Of a DNA stretch of 64,000 nt, positions 20,284 to 32,756 are shown piece after piece. Source of the DNA: Hydractinia symbiolongicarpus (lineage: Eukaryota > Cnidaria > Hydrozoa > Anthoathecata > Hydractiniidae); assembly GCF_029227915.1 (NCBI RefSeq), contig NC_079877.1:21165851-21229850 (forward strand), read 5' to 3'. The notes below the pieces were generated by a model that saw nothing but the letters and a program-made list of their open reading frames with translations, searched no databases and had not been told where the DNA came from. The translations under genes were made by a program, and so were the position numbers. Position 1 is the first letter of the stretch. The number at the start of each line of letters is the position of its first letter.

Positions 20284-20514
20284 TCAAACTATATTTTCAT
20301 AAATCCATTTCGAATTCTTTTCACCTAACTCCGATTCGCAGATGTGGGGCGGGAACCTACCCGCAGGCGGAGTGAGTATAATTTTTCGACGCATATTAAT
20401 GCCATGACTGTGCCATTCGTTGAAGCTTGGTAAAATCCTACGTGGAGCCCTAAAATTGAAGTGCTTGATGTCTGCAGCATATTTTTCATATAATCCTAGT
20501 TGTAGTTTTGACAT
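20284..20514 (-). CDS. Unrecognised 76-aa ORF
   Basis: MSKLQLGLYEKYAADIKHF, then RAPRRILPSFNEWHSHGINMRRKI and a C-terminal ESELGEKNSKWIYENIV. No family recognised and no counterpart seen in P1, P3 or P4. It sits between two conserved genes of the same orientation and is followed by a hairpin, so it may be a genuine element gene. Confidence 0.4.
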   Translation of the reverse strand: MSKLQLGLYEKYAADIKHFNFRAPRRILPSFNEWHSHGINMRRKIILTPPAGRFPPHICESELGEKNSKWIYENIV

Positions 20515-20559
20515 ATTTTAAACCCCATCTTTTTCTTCTTCTCAATCTTCAATATTTTC

Positions 20560-21127
20560 AGGGGTTTTTTTGTTTGAACAACTGAGTATGATTCACGGTG
20601 TGTGTAACAACCAATAGTGGTGCTAAAAATTTACTGAAGGCAGAGTACACAAGAATACCCAAATCAGCCATACTATCCTTAATAATGGGTCTTCCTCAAT
20701 ATCTCGCTTTAAATTTTCAGCACTATCAAGTTGAACAACATTACCTATAACATTGGTGTACATGCTAATCGCGTGAGAAGAGAGTGCTTTAGCAGTTTTT
20801 TCTCCTTTCTCGTGGATCTCTCGTTGAACATATTCAGAATATACCTTTTCAATCGCGTCGTCTGCTGCCTTGTCAACGAAGCCTTCAGTACATTTCTTCG
20901 GTAAAAAACGTGCTTTTCCTTTGCGTATGGCATTCTTCAAGGCTTAAAGTTTGTCCACTACTTTTTCAGGTTGTTGCAAGGACCCTTCAGCTGGGTATCA
21001 ACAACATCAAATATATTTGCAAGCTCGATCATTTTATTTATTAAACATCGAAACCGTAAAAAAAAATAGTAGTACTATCATATTCGGTATAATTATCGCA
21101 ATATAGAGCATCAACAACAACATTGAA
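20560..21127 (-). pseudogene. ~200-aa membrane protein (P2 copy), broken
   Basis: Homolog of P3 38930-39559 and P4 56463-57092. ALKNAIRKGKARFLPKKCTE, YVQREIHEKGEKTAKALSSH, AISMYTNVIGNVVQLDSAEN are open; frame changes affect both ends, with DLGILVYSAFSKFLAPLL readable in another frame near the C-terminus. A hydrophobic N-terminal segment is encoded upstream of the internal ATG at 21032, as in P3. Function unknown. Confidence 0.65.
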
Positions 21128-21152
21128 ACCCCACCATGTTTTATTTATCGAT

Positions 21153-23467
21153 TTACTCTGATGAGTAGTCGTACTCACGGGCTAGTGTTGATATCATATC
21201 TTTTTGCACGAGCCTTTTATCATCGTCGCGATTAAGGGCAATTTTATTCTGGATAAGGACCTGACATTTATAAAGATTTATACCATCATCCAAACATTTT
21301 CTATAATCGTCAAATGTGATTGATTTTTTAATCACGCATTTTTAACACCCTTCCATCGTTTGACTGCCTTTTCTAACGTTTTGTAGGCATACAATTTTGC
21401 TCGCAAGGCAATAAACTCCGTCATGATTTTTTCGGCTAATTCATCTTTCATCAAACCTTTTTATTCATTCCAATTGAAAGTGGTCTGCCATCTTCCTTTG
21501 TATAGGCGCTTGTATCAAATCGTTTCTCTACGTCGCCCGCGATATCCTTATAAAAATCTTCGGTCTTGATGTAATACACGAAGCTATCCGTATCCATATA
21601 TTGTATTTTACTCCAATATTTTGGTTGCACGTAATCAAAATGAAATTCATACATCACAAGTTTGCTGAAATCTAATATGGCCTGCCCAAGATATACTGGT
21701 TTATTCATTTTGATCTCCGTCTTACCCATTTCAACACCCATTAAATTTTTACTAAATGCATGACCACTGCTAAAATTCGGCTCCATCACATATTTTTGAT
21801 ATGCTTTTTCGCTTGTTACCAATTTTGTATCGCGATGATGCTGGATATTTTCCATCGTTTTTCCAAACACGAGAGGTTCATCAATTTAAAAAAGTCCTTA
21901 CCGTACAGATTGTTGGTATCGACGATTCTTCATCCCTATTATATTGATCGCCCATATACTTGTTGTTGGCCTTGGCATAGCGATGCACAGCTTGCACAAT
22001 GCCACCTCGAATACCTGTTTCATACATTAAATGCAGGTCAGGGTCAGTTAAAAGCTCTAATTCTACTTATAATTTAGAAGACACACACCCCGAAAATTTT
22101 CAAAGATATCTGCTAATAGTAAAACATCAATTTTGAGGTATATATCATGGTAGTCACCGAGCGTAACATAATCTCCCTTTGGTACTATGTAATTCCACAC
22201 CTTTTAAGCATATTTATGCTCTATATTAGAGATGCCTTTCATATTCAGCTTACTGTAAAATGATTCCTTTGGGGGTAGCTCCGATTCTTCAAAATTATCC
22301 CAACAACTCATATATTCGTAAGGATACACGCCCTTTCTAAGAAAAATTCTAATTATATCATCATCATTAAACTGTTGTGCCATGGAGGGTAAATTTGACT
22401 TTAATTCTTCTTTTATTAATTGCTTTGGGGTCACTACTTTACAATTTCCACAATAAAATTGCGATATATTCAGATGATATACCCTTAAATTCTAAACACT
22501 CCTGTGCACATTTTTTACACTTCATTCCACATGCGTTTGTTCCAATGAGATTACTTGATAATTTATCGAGACTTGATGTCATAAATCTACAGCTATCGAT
22601 GAATCTAAGCTCTATTTTTTTCAATACCTGCTTTCTATTCGAGTTGGTAACGCCTGCTAATGGCACCATGATTTTTATATTAAAACTGATATATTTCTCC
22701 TTGTTTTTCCGCGATGCACCCAATATCTTGCGCGTTGAATTTTTTTCCAAGCTGTCTGATGAACAAATACGCGTCGTAACCGCTCAGATTGTGGAAGATG
22801 ATGGGGATGTGGTTAGGAATTCTATATTTTAAATTACAATTGTTGTGAGCCGCCCCTTGATAAATCTCTGTATAATGACAATGATTGCAAACTTTTCGGT
22901 TTGATGGATCGTTGAATGGTTTCATACAGATGTGACATTTTGTTGCCTCGTTGTGCTCTTTCTCCTGCGCCTGTGTGATCTCAGTCATCGGCTGCTGTTG
23001 AAATGTATCATATAACCTCTTCACGTCATCTTCCAAATGATCCACGAATCTCTTAACACAGTCTTTACCACGGTAAACTCTTAATGGATCTGATACATCT
23101 CCGTAGGCAGATTTGCTATATGTGCACCAGCCTGATGGTACATGTTTGTTCAATTTTAAGGTCTTACTTTTCCTACGATTTTCTACCGGGAAGAGTAAAC
23201 TTTCAAAATCGGCTTGTATCGCAAACGAAACCTTGAGTTGCTGTTGACCATCTTGATATTTCAACCATTTTTCACTTTCTTTTCGCATCTTATTTTTAAC
23301 CGCTTCGAGATCCTTGCAATAGATATAATGTTTGTCCCTGGATTCTACACAATTAAAGCCCTGCAGGCAATTTAGGAAGAAATGCATCGCTTTGCAGTCC
23401 TAGAGTTCCCTCTGCCCAACAGCCTTGAGAGATTTTTGATGCAGGTATAGTGCATCTTTTCATTATC
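21153..23467 (-). pseudogene. POLB: Protein-primed DNA polymerase B, classical Maverick type, broken
   Basis: Protein-primed family B polymerase that would copy the element. The readable blocks in order are HYTCIKNLSRLLG, IQADFESLLFP (exonuclease I), CNHCHYTEIYQGAAHNNCN, PIIFHNLSGYDAYLFI (exonuclease II), FIDSCRFMTSSLDKL, FLRKGVYPYEYMSCWDNF, FGKTMENIQHHRDTKL (near motif B), YMDTDSFVYYIKTEDF (motif C) and a C-terminal MKDELAEKIMTEFIALR. There are several frameshifts and a central deletion around 22080-22200. The 5' end is cut by the BEL insertion at 23468. It is clearly different from the P3 polymerase. Confidence 0.85.
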
Positions 23468-23634
23468 TGTAATCAACAGTAAATTTTTTTTTCACGTGAT
23501 GCGTTGTAGTTGTGGGAACCAACAGCTCAGAACTAAAGGACTGTAACGAAAGAGGTTCTTCTAAATTATGACCTAAATATATAAATAAACAAATAAAGTC
23601 AAAGTATATGTTTACGGCGTTCGTATTTCCGACA
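23468..23634 (-). repeat. 3' LTR of the BEL/Pao element
   Basis: Starts TGTAATCAAC and ends TTCCGACA on the plus strand, giving the expected TG...CA ends. It directly follows the polypurine tract on the minus strand, and contains AATAAA-type signals (AAATATATAAATAAACAAATAAAG). Confidence 0.6.
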
Positions 23635-23676
23635 CTTCCCCCTTTCGCGAAAGCCGCGAAAGTTAAGGCGCGAATG

Positions 23677-26600
23677 TTAAGTTTCAACAGGATACAATAA
23701 GTTCACCGCGTGTTTCAGCAACAAATTCTTCCCATTGGATCTTGTTCGAACAGTTGCTACTCGAATTTGTTTATCCTTGCTAAGTTGAACGGATTCAACT
23801 ACACCAATTTTCCATTTGAAAGGCGACATGTTAACATCCTTAATTAATACGGCATCCTCCACGTTGATAAGTAATTCGCTCAAATAGTCTGTGTTAAATC
23901 GTGACCAGGAATTGTTCATAAGTTTGTTAACAAATTTGTAACACTCATAACTAGATACATCGTTATTTTCTTCGCTCGATGGGTTGACATTTAATCGTCT
24001 ACCGTAGTTCCAATGATTCGGTGTAATAATTTCGTCACCAATCTCACTTGTAACATAAGTTGTTGGTCGATCGTTCAATACAGATTCGACTTCAGCAACA
24101 ATGGTAATAAGCTAGTCTAATGTAACACGTGCTTTAAACAAAATACGGACTAAACATCTTTTGGTAATTTGAACTAGTCTCTCATAGAACCCTCCCACCA
24201 AGGGGCAGCAGGAGGATTAAATGTCCAGGTTATTCCAGTACTGGTTGCAAACGATACAATAGATGACACGAATGCTTGGACTTCTTCACTGACAAAATTA
24301 CTCCCATTGTCCGAATACACTTTTGATGGGGTACCTCGTCGTGCAACAAATCTTCTGAATGCGAGTATAAATGTGCTTGCAGTATTGTTTGTAACAACTT
24401 CTAAATACAACGCTCTGGTAGCGCAACAAGTAAACAACGAAATCCACGTTTTATGTGAATTACTCAAGAGCGTGTCCTTTACATTAAGAGTACCAAGATA
24501 ATCAACACCAATAATTTAAAGGGACTATCCAGCACAACTTGATCAGCAGGCAGAGGCGGTGAAAGCGGATAACAATGAGGTTTGCTATTAAAATATCGAC
24601 ATCTAAAACAGCTATGGAGCACATGCTTGACAATGCTTCGGCCCTTGCGAAGCCTATACTGAGAACGAAGCTGTGATAATTTTGATTTGGTACCTTGATG
24701 CTTGACTTTCTCATGTGCATGCAAAATCAATAGCTTCACTAAAGGGTATGCACCATCAATAAGTACAGGAAATTTCTGATCATAGTTCATGTTTGAATGT
24801 TCAAGCCTGCCTCTGCACCAAATTATGCCATGTTCATCACTAAAACAATTTAATTGTTTTTTAAACATTCCAAGCGTTGGATAGGAATATTGCTCTGCAA
24901 ATCTGTGATCCATATATGCAAACTTGAAGTAACATCACCGGAAGTAATAAGATTACCAAAACTATGAACGCTAGTCTGTTTAATATTATCGCCATTGTTA
25001 TAAACCACACCAGTTACTTTATCTTGATCATCATCTTCAGGAATGGATGCCAATCCCTCGTGCAAATCATTATTAGGCTCAATTTTTGGGGGTGCTTGTG
25101 GGGCAACAAGTTCAGCCTGTTGGTCCGCAAGCACTTTACTACGCATACTGTACTGCTTTTTAGGAGCAGAGTTGTTAACAACCATAACAAATTCTTCTTC
25201 AGGTTGACTTACAGCATAGTTTCAACCACATCACCAACATAAACAGACCGACTTACAGTAGAATCTGCGGCTGGTGAGCTAAAAGTATATAAATGTTCTG
25301 GTTGAATTACAGTATAATCTGCAACCATATCACTAACATAACCATACCGTCTTACAGTAGAAACAGCGGCTGATGAGCTACAATTACATAGAAGTTCTGG
25401 TTGACTTACAGTATAGTTTGCAACCGTAACAACTGAATCACCATTTGGTTGACTAACAGTAGAATCTGCAGATGAATTATTATTCAGAGTTTGCTGACTA
25501 ACGGTACATTTTGCAGCAGTATTCAAACACAATTTTAGTTTAGCAACAAACTTTAAAACAAAGGAAGTGACAAAAAATAACCTCTGTAAGGTCGAGTATT
25601 TGCCAACACGTATGACAGCAGAGACCTCATTGTTAGCATTTTATCCAGCATTAAGATTAACGGAAATTGGCAAGTCTTTATGATCAGTACGCAGTTTCGG
25701 CCACGTATTTAGAGATCGATAGAGAAACTCAGGGCCGGAAAACCAAACGTTGACTGCCACTAGCTGTACAGGATCAAGTCCACGTGAAATGATATCAGCT
25801 GGATTGTCCTTGTTACCGACTAAAAACCACATCTTGTGACAACAACTTGACAATTTTTGCTACTCTATTCCGAATAAACACTTGCTCGTTTCTATTATTT
25901 ACGATCCGGTAGAATGCAACAGTACTGTCTATCCATGCATAAATAGATGGAATTTGGTAGGAATGAAGTGCATTTTTAACACAATTGATCAATTCAGCTA
26001 ATAAAAGTGCACCCTTAAGTTCTAACCGAGGAATTGTCTGTGGCTTGATTGGAGAAATCCGCGATCGAGATGAAATTAAAACACATTGAACAGCTCCAGA
26101 CAATTTTATCTTCGGGTGAATTAAAACAATAAACTCTAGGTAAGTAGATTGGAACAGACTTTGAGAAAGGTTGACACAACTCCAGCCATTCATTCAAAAG
26201 TTCACTTGACAGTTCTGCTTCCCATTCTAGCTTCAAAATACAAAGCTTTTGAAAAAAATGCTTTAGCTTAACTAATACAGGATTGACCAAACCAATCGGA
26301 TCATAAAATGATGTAATACAATGCGAAATGTCACGTTTAGTAACTGCAGATAAACATTGTTCAGTGAACGTTTCAAAGTAAAAAACCAATTGTTTGACTT
26401 TTATTCCACCAAACACCTAAAACTTTGCACTCATTATCAAACTGATTGGGACCAAGATTGTCAAACAGTGAATTTTCATAAACATACCTTTGAACATCAG
26501 GATCATTACATTAAAACTTTTTCAGACGAAACGAGGCCATACTCAACCTTTGTTCACTCTTTAAATAGAAACATTCAACATCCTCTGTCAAATCAAAACT

Positions 26601-29257
26601 TCCAACTACATCATTAACATGGAGAAAATCAATTAATTTTTTTACAAAATCAAGAAGTCCCAATATGTTCTTTCAAAGTGACTTAAAGTAGAAATGGAGA
26701 TGACGTACAACCAAATAACACACGACACAACTTCAAAGTGACCAACTCCAAGTCATCAAAATTTGTTCCAGGTGCGAAGTCTTTAAACCACAGAAACCGT
26801 ACAAAATCACGATGAGATGGATGTAAGGAAATCTGCAAAAATGCCTTTTCAATTTCAGACACATATCCATAGTTATGCATTCGAAACCTAAGCAACACAC
26901 CCAACAATGATGAAGTCAATGATGGACCAGCATACAAACATGAATTTAATGAACCAAAAGAGGATGAACAGGCTGACCTATCTAAAGCACTAGCATCAAA
27001 AACAACCCTTACTTTTGTGGTGGATTTATCCTTACGAATAACTGCTCTGTGTGGAAGGTAATGAACATGCCCATGTGAAGGAAGATTCTCATGGTCCGGA
27101 ACAATTTCAACAATACCAGTTTCAAGCTGATATTCAATAATTTTCTTGTACTCATCATACAAATTGTTATCTGCAGTAAACGTTTTAGCCAAAGTACGCA
27201 ATCGATTTTTCGCAAGCAGAAAGTTATCATTGATAACATCAAAATCCTCTCTAAAAGGCAGTTTCACCTGATAACGGTTATCTTTAAACTCTAGTGATTC
27301 TTTGAAATCCTTAACTATGTCAGTGTTTGTTGATTTTGTATCAGGCGGATTTTCCCAAAGATGACTTATGGTGTCATGTAAAACTTGCTTTTCAGTTACC
27401 TTGCTGGTAATCTTGAGTACAGTTGTTTCAACAAAGTTGGATGACAAGGAATTACAGGCAGCAGAAGGGATTTTGCATGCGCCACTGAGTATATAACCAA
27501 GCTTGGATTCCAGGGCAACTGGGCCTGAACCATTTCTAGGCCTTATAACTCTGCCAGTAAAAAAGGACCAGTAAAAATTAGCTCCAATTAAAATATCAAC
27601 TGGCAAGTCTGAATTTTCCAAATTGGTATCTGCCAAAACTAGATTTTGCAAATGAGAGTGGCATGCTTTAATATTGTCAATAAATTGTCCAGAAATAGGT
27701 AAACAGATATGGTCAACTAGGCCAGAAACACGTAGAAAATTTCCATCTGCTACTCTCACTAAAAAATTCGACTTTTTCTAATGTTTTATTAGACTGTTTT
27801 TTCGCAAAAGGTTTTGATAGTAATGTCGGTTTTGTCAATAACATTCAAATTTAGCAAATCTTTAGTCTTTGGGGATATAAATGAAATTTGAGACAAAGAA
27901 TCAAACATAATTCTCAATTTCGATGATTTACTTTTGGACACATTAAAAACCTCAGCAATTGCAGTTTGAAGCAATCCAAAAACTTTCGAGGAACCAGAAA
28001 CGAAGCTTGTAGTTGCATTTTCCTTGTTCTCATTTTTCTCGCTGTCTTTTGATTTAAAATTACACAATGCGGCATGATGATTACCACCACATTTTAAACA
28101 AACAATTTTGACTGGCATTTTTTACTCATATGCCCAACTCTAATGCACTTGAAACATCTTTTCTTGTTAAACAATATTGTTTTTCTCACACTAATATCCA
28201 CAATAACATCACAACACTGTGATGACTGTTTTTCTGACCCACAAAAGGAACATTTTGGTTTGTTAAACTGGTTGTTTCTATTTTTAAATTCTGACAACTT
28301 GTTTTGCAGTTTTGAATCAGTAAAAAAGTTTTCGGTACAAAATGGTTCAACACTTGAGGCATAAAAATTACCAGTTCGAGTTAACGCTCTCGAGCTTCAA
28401 TTTCTTCTGCTAAATTTTCTAAAACAATTTCAATGTCCCAAACTCCACGTCTCATTTTTCTAGACAATATCAGGCTAAGCTCTTCTGGGAGTTTACTATT
28501 TAAAATAGGAATTAAAATTGGGCCATATTGTTCGGATTTTATACCCAAGTTTTGAAGACTTCTAATTTGCGATTCAATATTGTCAAATGCTTTGCGTAAA
28601 CCACTGACATCTTTAATTTCCTTAACAGCATCTTACTTAAGCAGAGCGTTCATATGTGATGAGATTAATACTTGGTCATCACGGAAACGTTTTTTTCAGT
28701 AAATCGACAGCAACTTTATAATTATCATTGGTTAGATTTAACCCAGACAATATTTCAGCAGCAGGGCCAGTTAAATATAACTTAAGATAAGAAAATGTCT
28801 GAAATATTCGACTCATTTATTATTTAAAAAGCTTTTCCAATGCAATGGATTTCCATCGAATGGTTTGATACTCAGCTTTAAAAGTTTTGCAGTAGCAATG
28901 TTTTTTGCTTGTCCGACACTAAGGTTTAAATCCGCATTCCCAATTTTAGCACTGCTAGCTTAGACCTTGCCAAACTAATCGAGCTCCCAATGATTCGCTC
29001 AAATTTGAAGTTGTCACCACTACCTGTGCTGTTATTTTATCATCTTTCTCCAGCAAGTCAATTATTTCCCCATTAAGCTCATTCAATGAAGTACGACTAT
29101 TTGTCAATGTTTCAATGTAACTGTCCAATAAATGTAACTCAGTCGCGTTTTCAACCTCCTGAAACACATCTTTCAGCTCATTTCTTAATATATCTTGTGC
29201 AAATCGCTTCTTTTTGCGAATCGAAATGTGGAGCACGTTTGCTACGCGAAGTAGCAA
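23677..29257 (-). pseudogene. BEL/Pao gag-pol polyprotein, multiply frameshifted
   Basis: On the minus strand: gag-like helical region (28955-29257), zinc knuckle CFKCIRVGHMSKKC (about 28110-28170), aspartic protease region MFDSLSQISFISPKTK (27850), then a long RT part (26683-27759) with HYLPHRAVIRKD, RVVFDASA, YAGPSLTSSLLGVLLRFR and FGCTSSPFLL. The catalytic YVDD-type site reads HVND in the broken stretch near 26600. RNase H-like and zinc-binding (HAHEKVKHQGTKSKLSQLR) parts follow, with integrase core VYSDNGSNFVSEEVQAF and WTFNPPAAPWWEG, and a C-terminal integrase domain (WKIGVVESVQLSKDKQ). It is inactive. Confidence 0.85.
25209..25532 (-). repeat. Degenerate in-frame peptide repeats inside the BEL pol
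   Basis: An open stretch is built of units sharing TVSQPE or TVSRS and a (V/D)xADYTV core, about 25-30 codons each, repeated about four times. It lies between the RNase H part and the integrase zinc-binding part, an unusual place for repeats in BEL elements. Confidence 0.6.
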
Positions 29258-29262
29258 ACGTG
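29234..29262. repeat. Perfect 12-bp inverted repeat
   Basis: CACGTTTGCTAC and GTAGCAAACGTG separated by GCGAA. It lies at the apparent 5' limit of the BEL-related sequence. Confidence 0.7.
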
Positions 29263-29612
29263 TGAATGAGGTGTGAGTGAGGTTCTCAAAATGCCGATAG
29301 AAAAAAAATCATATCAAATCAGCGTAAGGTAATATGACTGATATTTTTTCACGAAAAGGTAGGTATTTTTTTGTCTACTAGAACAAATAAGTTTGGACCG
29401 AGCAGCTATGATAAAAATTAGCTAAAAATGCCAATAAATAGGCTTTGTACCCCCTACCCCACGGCGAGGTTTTGAATAATACGTATCTAAAATATAAACG
29501 AAAAACAGTTTATTGTAAGGAGTGGGTGGGTTGGCAGTATTAGATCTTCTTTCGATTTTATTCATAAAATCAGAATTACATTGCATAAAATCTCAATCGA
29601 TCTGATGCTGGA
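29263..29612. other. Spacer between BEL and DIRS elements
   Basis: No gene or clear repeat. A continuation of the P2 polymerase was looked for here and not found. Confidence 0.4.
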
Positions 29613-29671
29613 TTCTTACAACCCAACCGGCTCCATTAAACACAGCTAGTGGAGCCCGGACCTCCTTCCTC
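29613..29671. repeat. DIRS terminal inverted repeat, 3' side
   Basis: TTCTTACAACCCAACCGGCT through CCTCCTTCCTC is the reverse complement of 34072-34130 with about nine differences. Confidence 0.8.
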
Positions 29672-30490
29672 AGTTCGTAGCGTTTTGACCTTTCCTAAAC
29701 ACAGAATTCTGAATTTTTTTGTATTTGGCATTGGAACAAATTTCCTTCCTATAAAAACGTTGCCATATGGATTCCTTACACCATGAGCGCCTCCCTAAAA
29801 TATCCTTTACAGAGAGCCCTGACAGTTCTGCTTTTGATGTAGAAGCTGATCTGGTAGAATGGGCAGATAACTTATTGGTATCAATCCCTGCCTCCCTGAG
29901 CACAGTTTTAATCCAACCAGCTATTGTGGAGCTGGCCACACCCTTAAGAGGACTAGGAGTACTAATTAGCAACTGTGAAGCACCCCTTGCTTTCCTCCAT
30001 TCACTGGTGCGTTCTAAATAAACATTCAATGCATTAATCACACAAAGATCCTCATCATCGTGATAAATGACAAAAACAATAGATGGATTTGGCTGTCCTT
30101 GTCTCCACGACTTATGAAGTTTATTAAAAGTAAACGTATATTGATCATTAGTTTTAGTCATAAAATTTATATCCAGATTATGAATACCTAACACCCTAGA
30201 CGCTGAAGTTAAAGCTAATAGCATTGTGAGTTTTAAGGACAATGACCTTATAGAGATTTGTCTGTTATCTTTAAATGTTTGTTTAATGTAATCTATGACA
30301 ACCTGAACATCCCAAATAAAAGTGTGTTTTGAGAACTAACCTTAGGATGTTCTCCTATAGGCCTTCTTTGAATCTTATCGTGAAAGGCTGAAATGGCTGA
30401 TCTATGGGAACAAATAGTTCTATATCCTTTTTGAATAACTCCCCCAAATAATTTATCACAAAATTTATAGGGCATTGAAATGGATCAACC
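29670..30490 (-). pseudogene. DIRS tyrosine recombinase
   Basis: Integrates the circular cDNA by site-specific recombination. The main frame (30242-29670) has ASRVLGIHNLDI (first Arg box), LSAHSTRSASTSKA (His-x-x-Arg box) and a SIWQRFYRKE box with the candidate nucleophile Tyr. The N-terminal part (about 30475-30293, SHRSAISAFHDKIQ) is in another frame, so at least one frameshift separates it. The catalytic R-H-R-Y set is recognisable. Confidence 0.75.
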
Positions 30491-30625
30491 TGTTGTCGAC
30501 CACACCAGCTAGCCCACTTATTCCAAGACGATGAATAATTTGCATTAGTACCCTTTCATCTGGAAGCAATGATGAGATTGGAAGCCTCCGGTGAAATTCC
30601 TTCCTCAAGGAGTTTTCCCCTGAAA

Positions 30626-32756
30626 CTATCCAAGCAGCCCCTGGGGTGGTTTTCCATTTTTGGATTTTTCAAAAGATTTTTCTTCATAGGAAGAAGAAAC
30701 GGTCTTTTCACTGACAGACACTTCTGGATACCATGGTTGTGACTGCCATGCTGGTGTGATCAAAATCAGAAAAGGAACTTGTTCCTCTTCCACTTTTTTC
30801 AGTACTCTTTGTATCAGAGCAAAAGGAGGAAATGCATAAAGACACTGTTGATTCCACTTTTGGTGAAATGCATCCGTACCCTGACTGTGAGGGTCCGGCT
30901 TCCAAGAATGATACATTGGAAGTTGATGAGATAGACGGGAGGCAAACAGGTCCAGTTTGGGATATCCTATTCTCTGACAAATTGTTTTGAAAACCACAGG
31001 ACTTCCACAAGCTTCCATTCTGCTGAGTCCTGGGTATGCCGAGACTCCCAGTCTGCCCTGATATTTAGACAACCTGGGAGGTACTCTGCAGTAATCGTGA
31101 TCTTGTGGAGTAATAGGAAATCCCAAATTTTCTTGGCTATTTTTATCATAGTTAAACTCACACATAAAAACTCATCATTGTAGAGTACAGTTCTATTGCT
31201 GTAGATAGGACAAAAGTTACAAAACATTTATATATAGTAATAGCTGAAAATATATACAGGCATGAAATGAAAGTAGAACACATATATATTATAAGCAACA
31301 ACAAAGCCAAGGTAATAACACATCTCTATATAATATTAATAAGCGTGAACAAAATATATATATACATAGCATAGATCACAACGTAAAATATGTGAAAACA
31401 TATAGGTATATATAATAGCAGCAGGGAGGGAGGAGGAAAAAAAACTGCTAGAACTGAAAAGGAAAACCATGGGGCAACTGCAGCTTAAATACTAGCAAGA
31501 CTGCTGACCAAAATATATGCTGCTGACCAGAAAAGGCACATAGGTAAATGGTGAACTAACTATGGGCAATACAAACCAGAGTACTGTAGGAAGAAGATCT
31601 ATACATGTGTGCATTTAAACACTCATAAATATATATTTATGAGTCACTTAAATTCTTTGTTCCTCCCATTTTGAGGAGGTAAGACAATGCTGTCATGTTG
31701 TCTGTTTGAATGTGAACTGATGCAAATTTTTTTGTTTTGTGAAAAGACAGAAGTGCTAGTTTGATTGCCAGTAATTCCAAAACATTTATATGAAGAATTT
31801 GTTCTGTTAGGGACCACATGCCTCCCGTTCTGTTCCCTTGACAAACTGCTCCCCAGCCTTTCAGGGAAACATCAGTCTGTAACAAAACTTGTGCTTGAGG
31901 TTGAATAAGGGAACGCCCATTGTACAAAGTTAGATTGTTCACCCACCATAGAAGTTCTTCCAGAGACTTCCTCTTCACATGCACTAGGGTTGCATAAGAT
32001 TTTGATACTTTTAGACTTCAAATTTGTTGTTGTTGTAGAAAACGAAACTCTAGACGAGCTGGCAGAACTGCTTGTATGGTGGAAGACAGAACTCCTATTA
32101 ATTGAGTCAGCTCCAGTATAGTGGCTTCTCTCGCCTTGTACAAACTCAAGCACTGTTTCTGTATTTAGATACAGAGACATGGTTAATGAATCCACAGACA
32201 TTCCCAAGAACTCTATTTTCTGGGTTGGCTCCAGGACAGATTTTTTCAAATTTATTAACAATCCCAAATTTTGTAAGAGAAAAATCAATGTGTCTCGTGC
32301 CATAAGGACCTCCTCTCTGGACCGTCCCAAAATTAACATGTCGTCTAAGTAAATTACAATTCTGATCATTAGACGACGAAGAACTGCCATGGGAATTTTC
32401 AGCAATTTTGTAAAAATCCGTGGAGCTGGACCCAAGCCAAAACAAAGACAGAGGAATTCGTATAGATTGCCTGACCACTCGAACCTCACAAATTTTTTGG
32501 AAAAATTGTGCAGTGGAACACTGAAATAGGCATCTTTCAGGTCTAACTTGCACATCCAATCGCTTTCGTTTAATAGGAATTTTAGTGAGTGCAAACCCTC
32601 CAAGGGTTCGTAAGGAACAAATTTGTTTAACTGCGTGAGGTTTATTACTGGTCGATTTCCTCCATCTTTCTTTCTTACTAAGAACAGATTGCTTAGAAAC
32701 TGCCCCTTTGTGGGAGCTACTTTTGAAATAGCACCTTTTCTCAACATGTCTTCCAC
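30626..32756 (-). pseudogene. DIRS reverse transcriptase / RNase H
   Basis: RT blocks FLVRKKDGGNRPVINL, KLDLKDAYFSVPL, CFGLGPAPRIFTK and catalytic IYLDDMLIL lie in 32756-32100. RNase H follows with LQTDVSLKGWGAV, HINVLELLAI and HIQTDNMTALSYL (31984-31637). After an insertion the domain resumes with YLPGCLNIRADWESR, and the typical DIRS tail PKLDLFASRLSHQ and YAFPPFALI ends the ORF. A frameshift near 32080 and the insertion inactivate it. No methyltransferase domain was seen. Confidence 0.85.
31190..31644. repeat. ~450-bp AT-rich insertion in the DIRS RNase H domain
   Basis: Splits RNase H between the LKMGGTKNLSDS block and the MIKIAKKIWDFLL block. Its edge at 31621-31644 is a perfect 24-bp palindrome (half site ACTCATAAATAT). 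The interior is AT-rich without a gene. It may be a non-autonomous element or replacement sequence. Confidence 0.55.

Larger units (their letters stand above)
16740..23467. mobile_element. Polinton/Maverick copy P2 (decayed, chimeric)
   Basis: Contains MSV199-type gene (+), unknown acidic protein (+), integrase (-), small membrane protein (-), a 75-residue-type protein (-), a TM linker protein (-), an unknown ORF (-), a ~200-residue membrane protein (-) and polymerase (-). The acidic protein/integrase part is close to P3. The block from membrane protein to small membrane protein has the P4 order, and the polymerase is of the P4-type classical Maverick class. Capsid, ATPase and penton genes are missing. 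The right side is cut by a BEL/Pao element. The left limit is approximate. Confidence 0.75.
23468..29262 (-). mobile_element. BEL/Pao LTR retrotransposon, degenerate, one LTR found
   Basis: Polyprotein remnants run on the minus strand from gag (about 29200) to the integrase C-terminus (23677), followed by a polypurine tract (AAAGGGGGAAG) and a 167-bp LTR. The element sits in the 5' part of the P2 polymerase gene. A matching 5' LTR was not found near 29262, and polymerase sequence does not resume there, so the 5' end is truncated or rearranged. Confidence 0.75.

Noticed and set aside
29734-30021. Plus-strand frame at 29767-30021 as a gene
   Set aside because: It lies antisense to the DIRS recombinase, which has the expected catalytic boxes.
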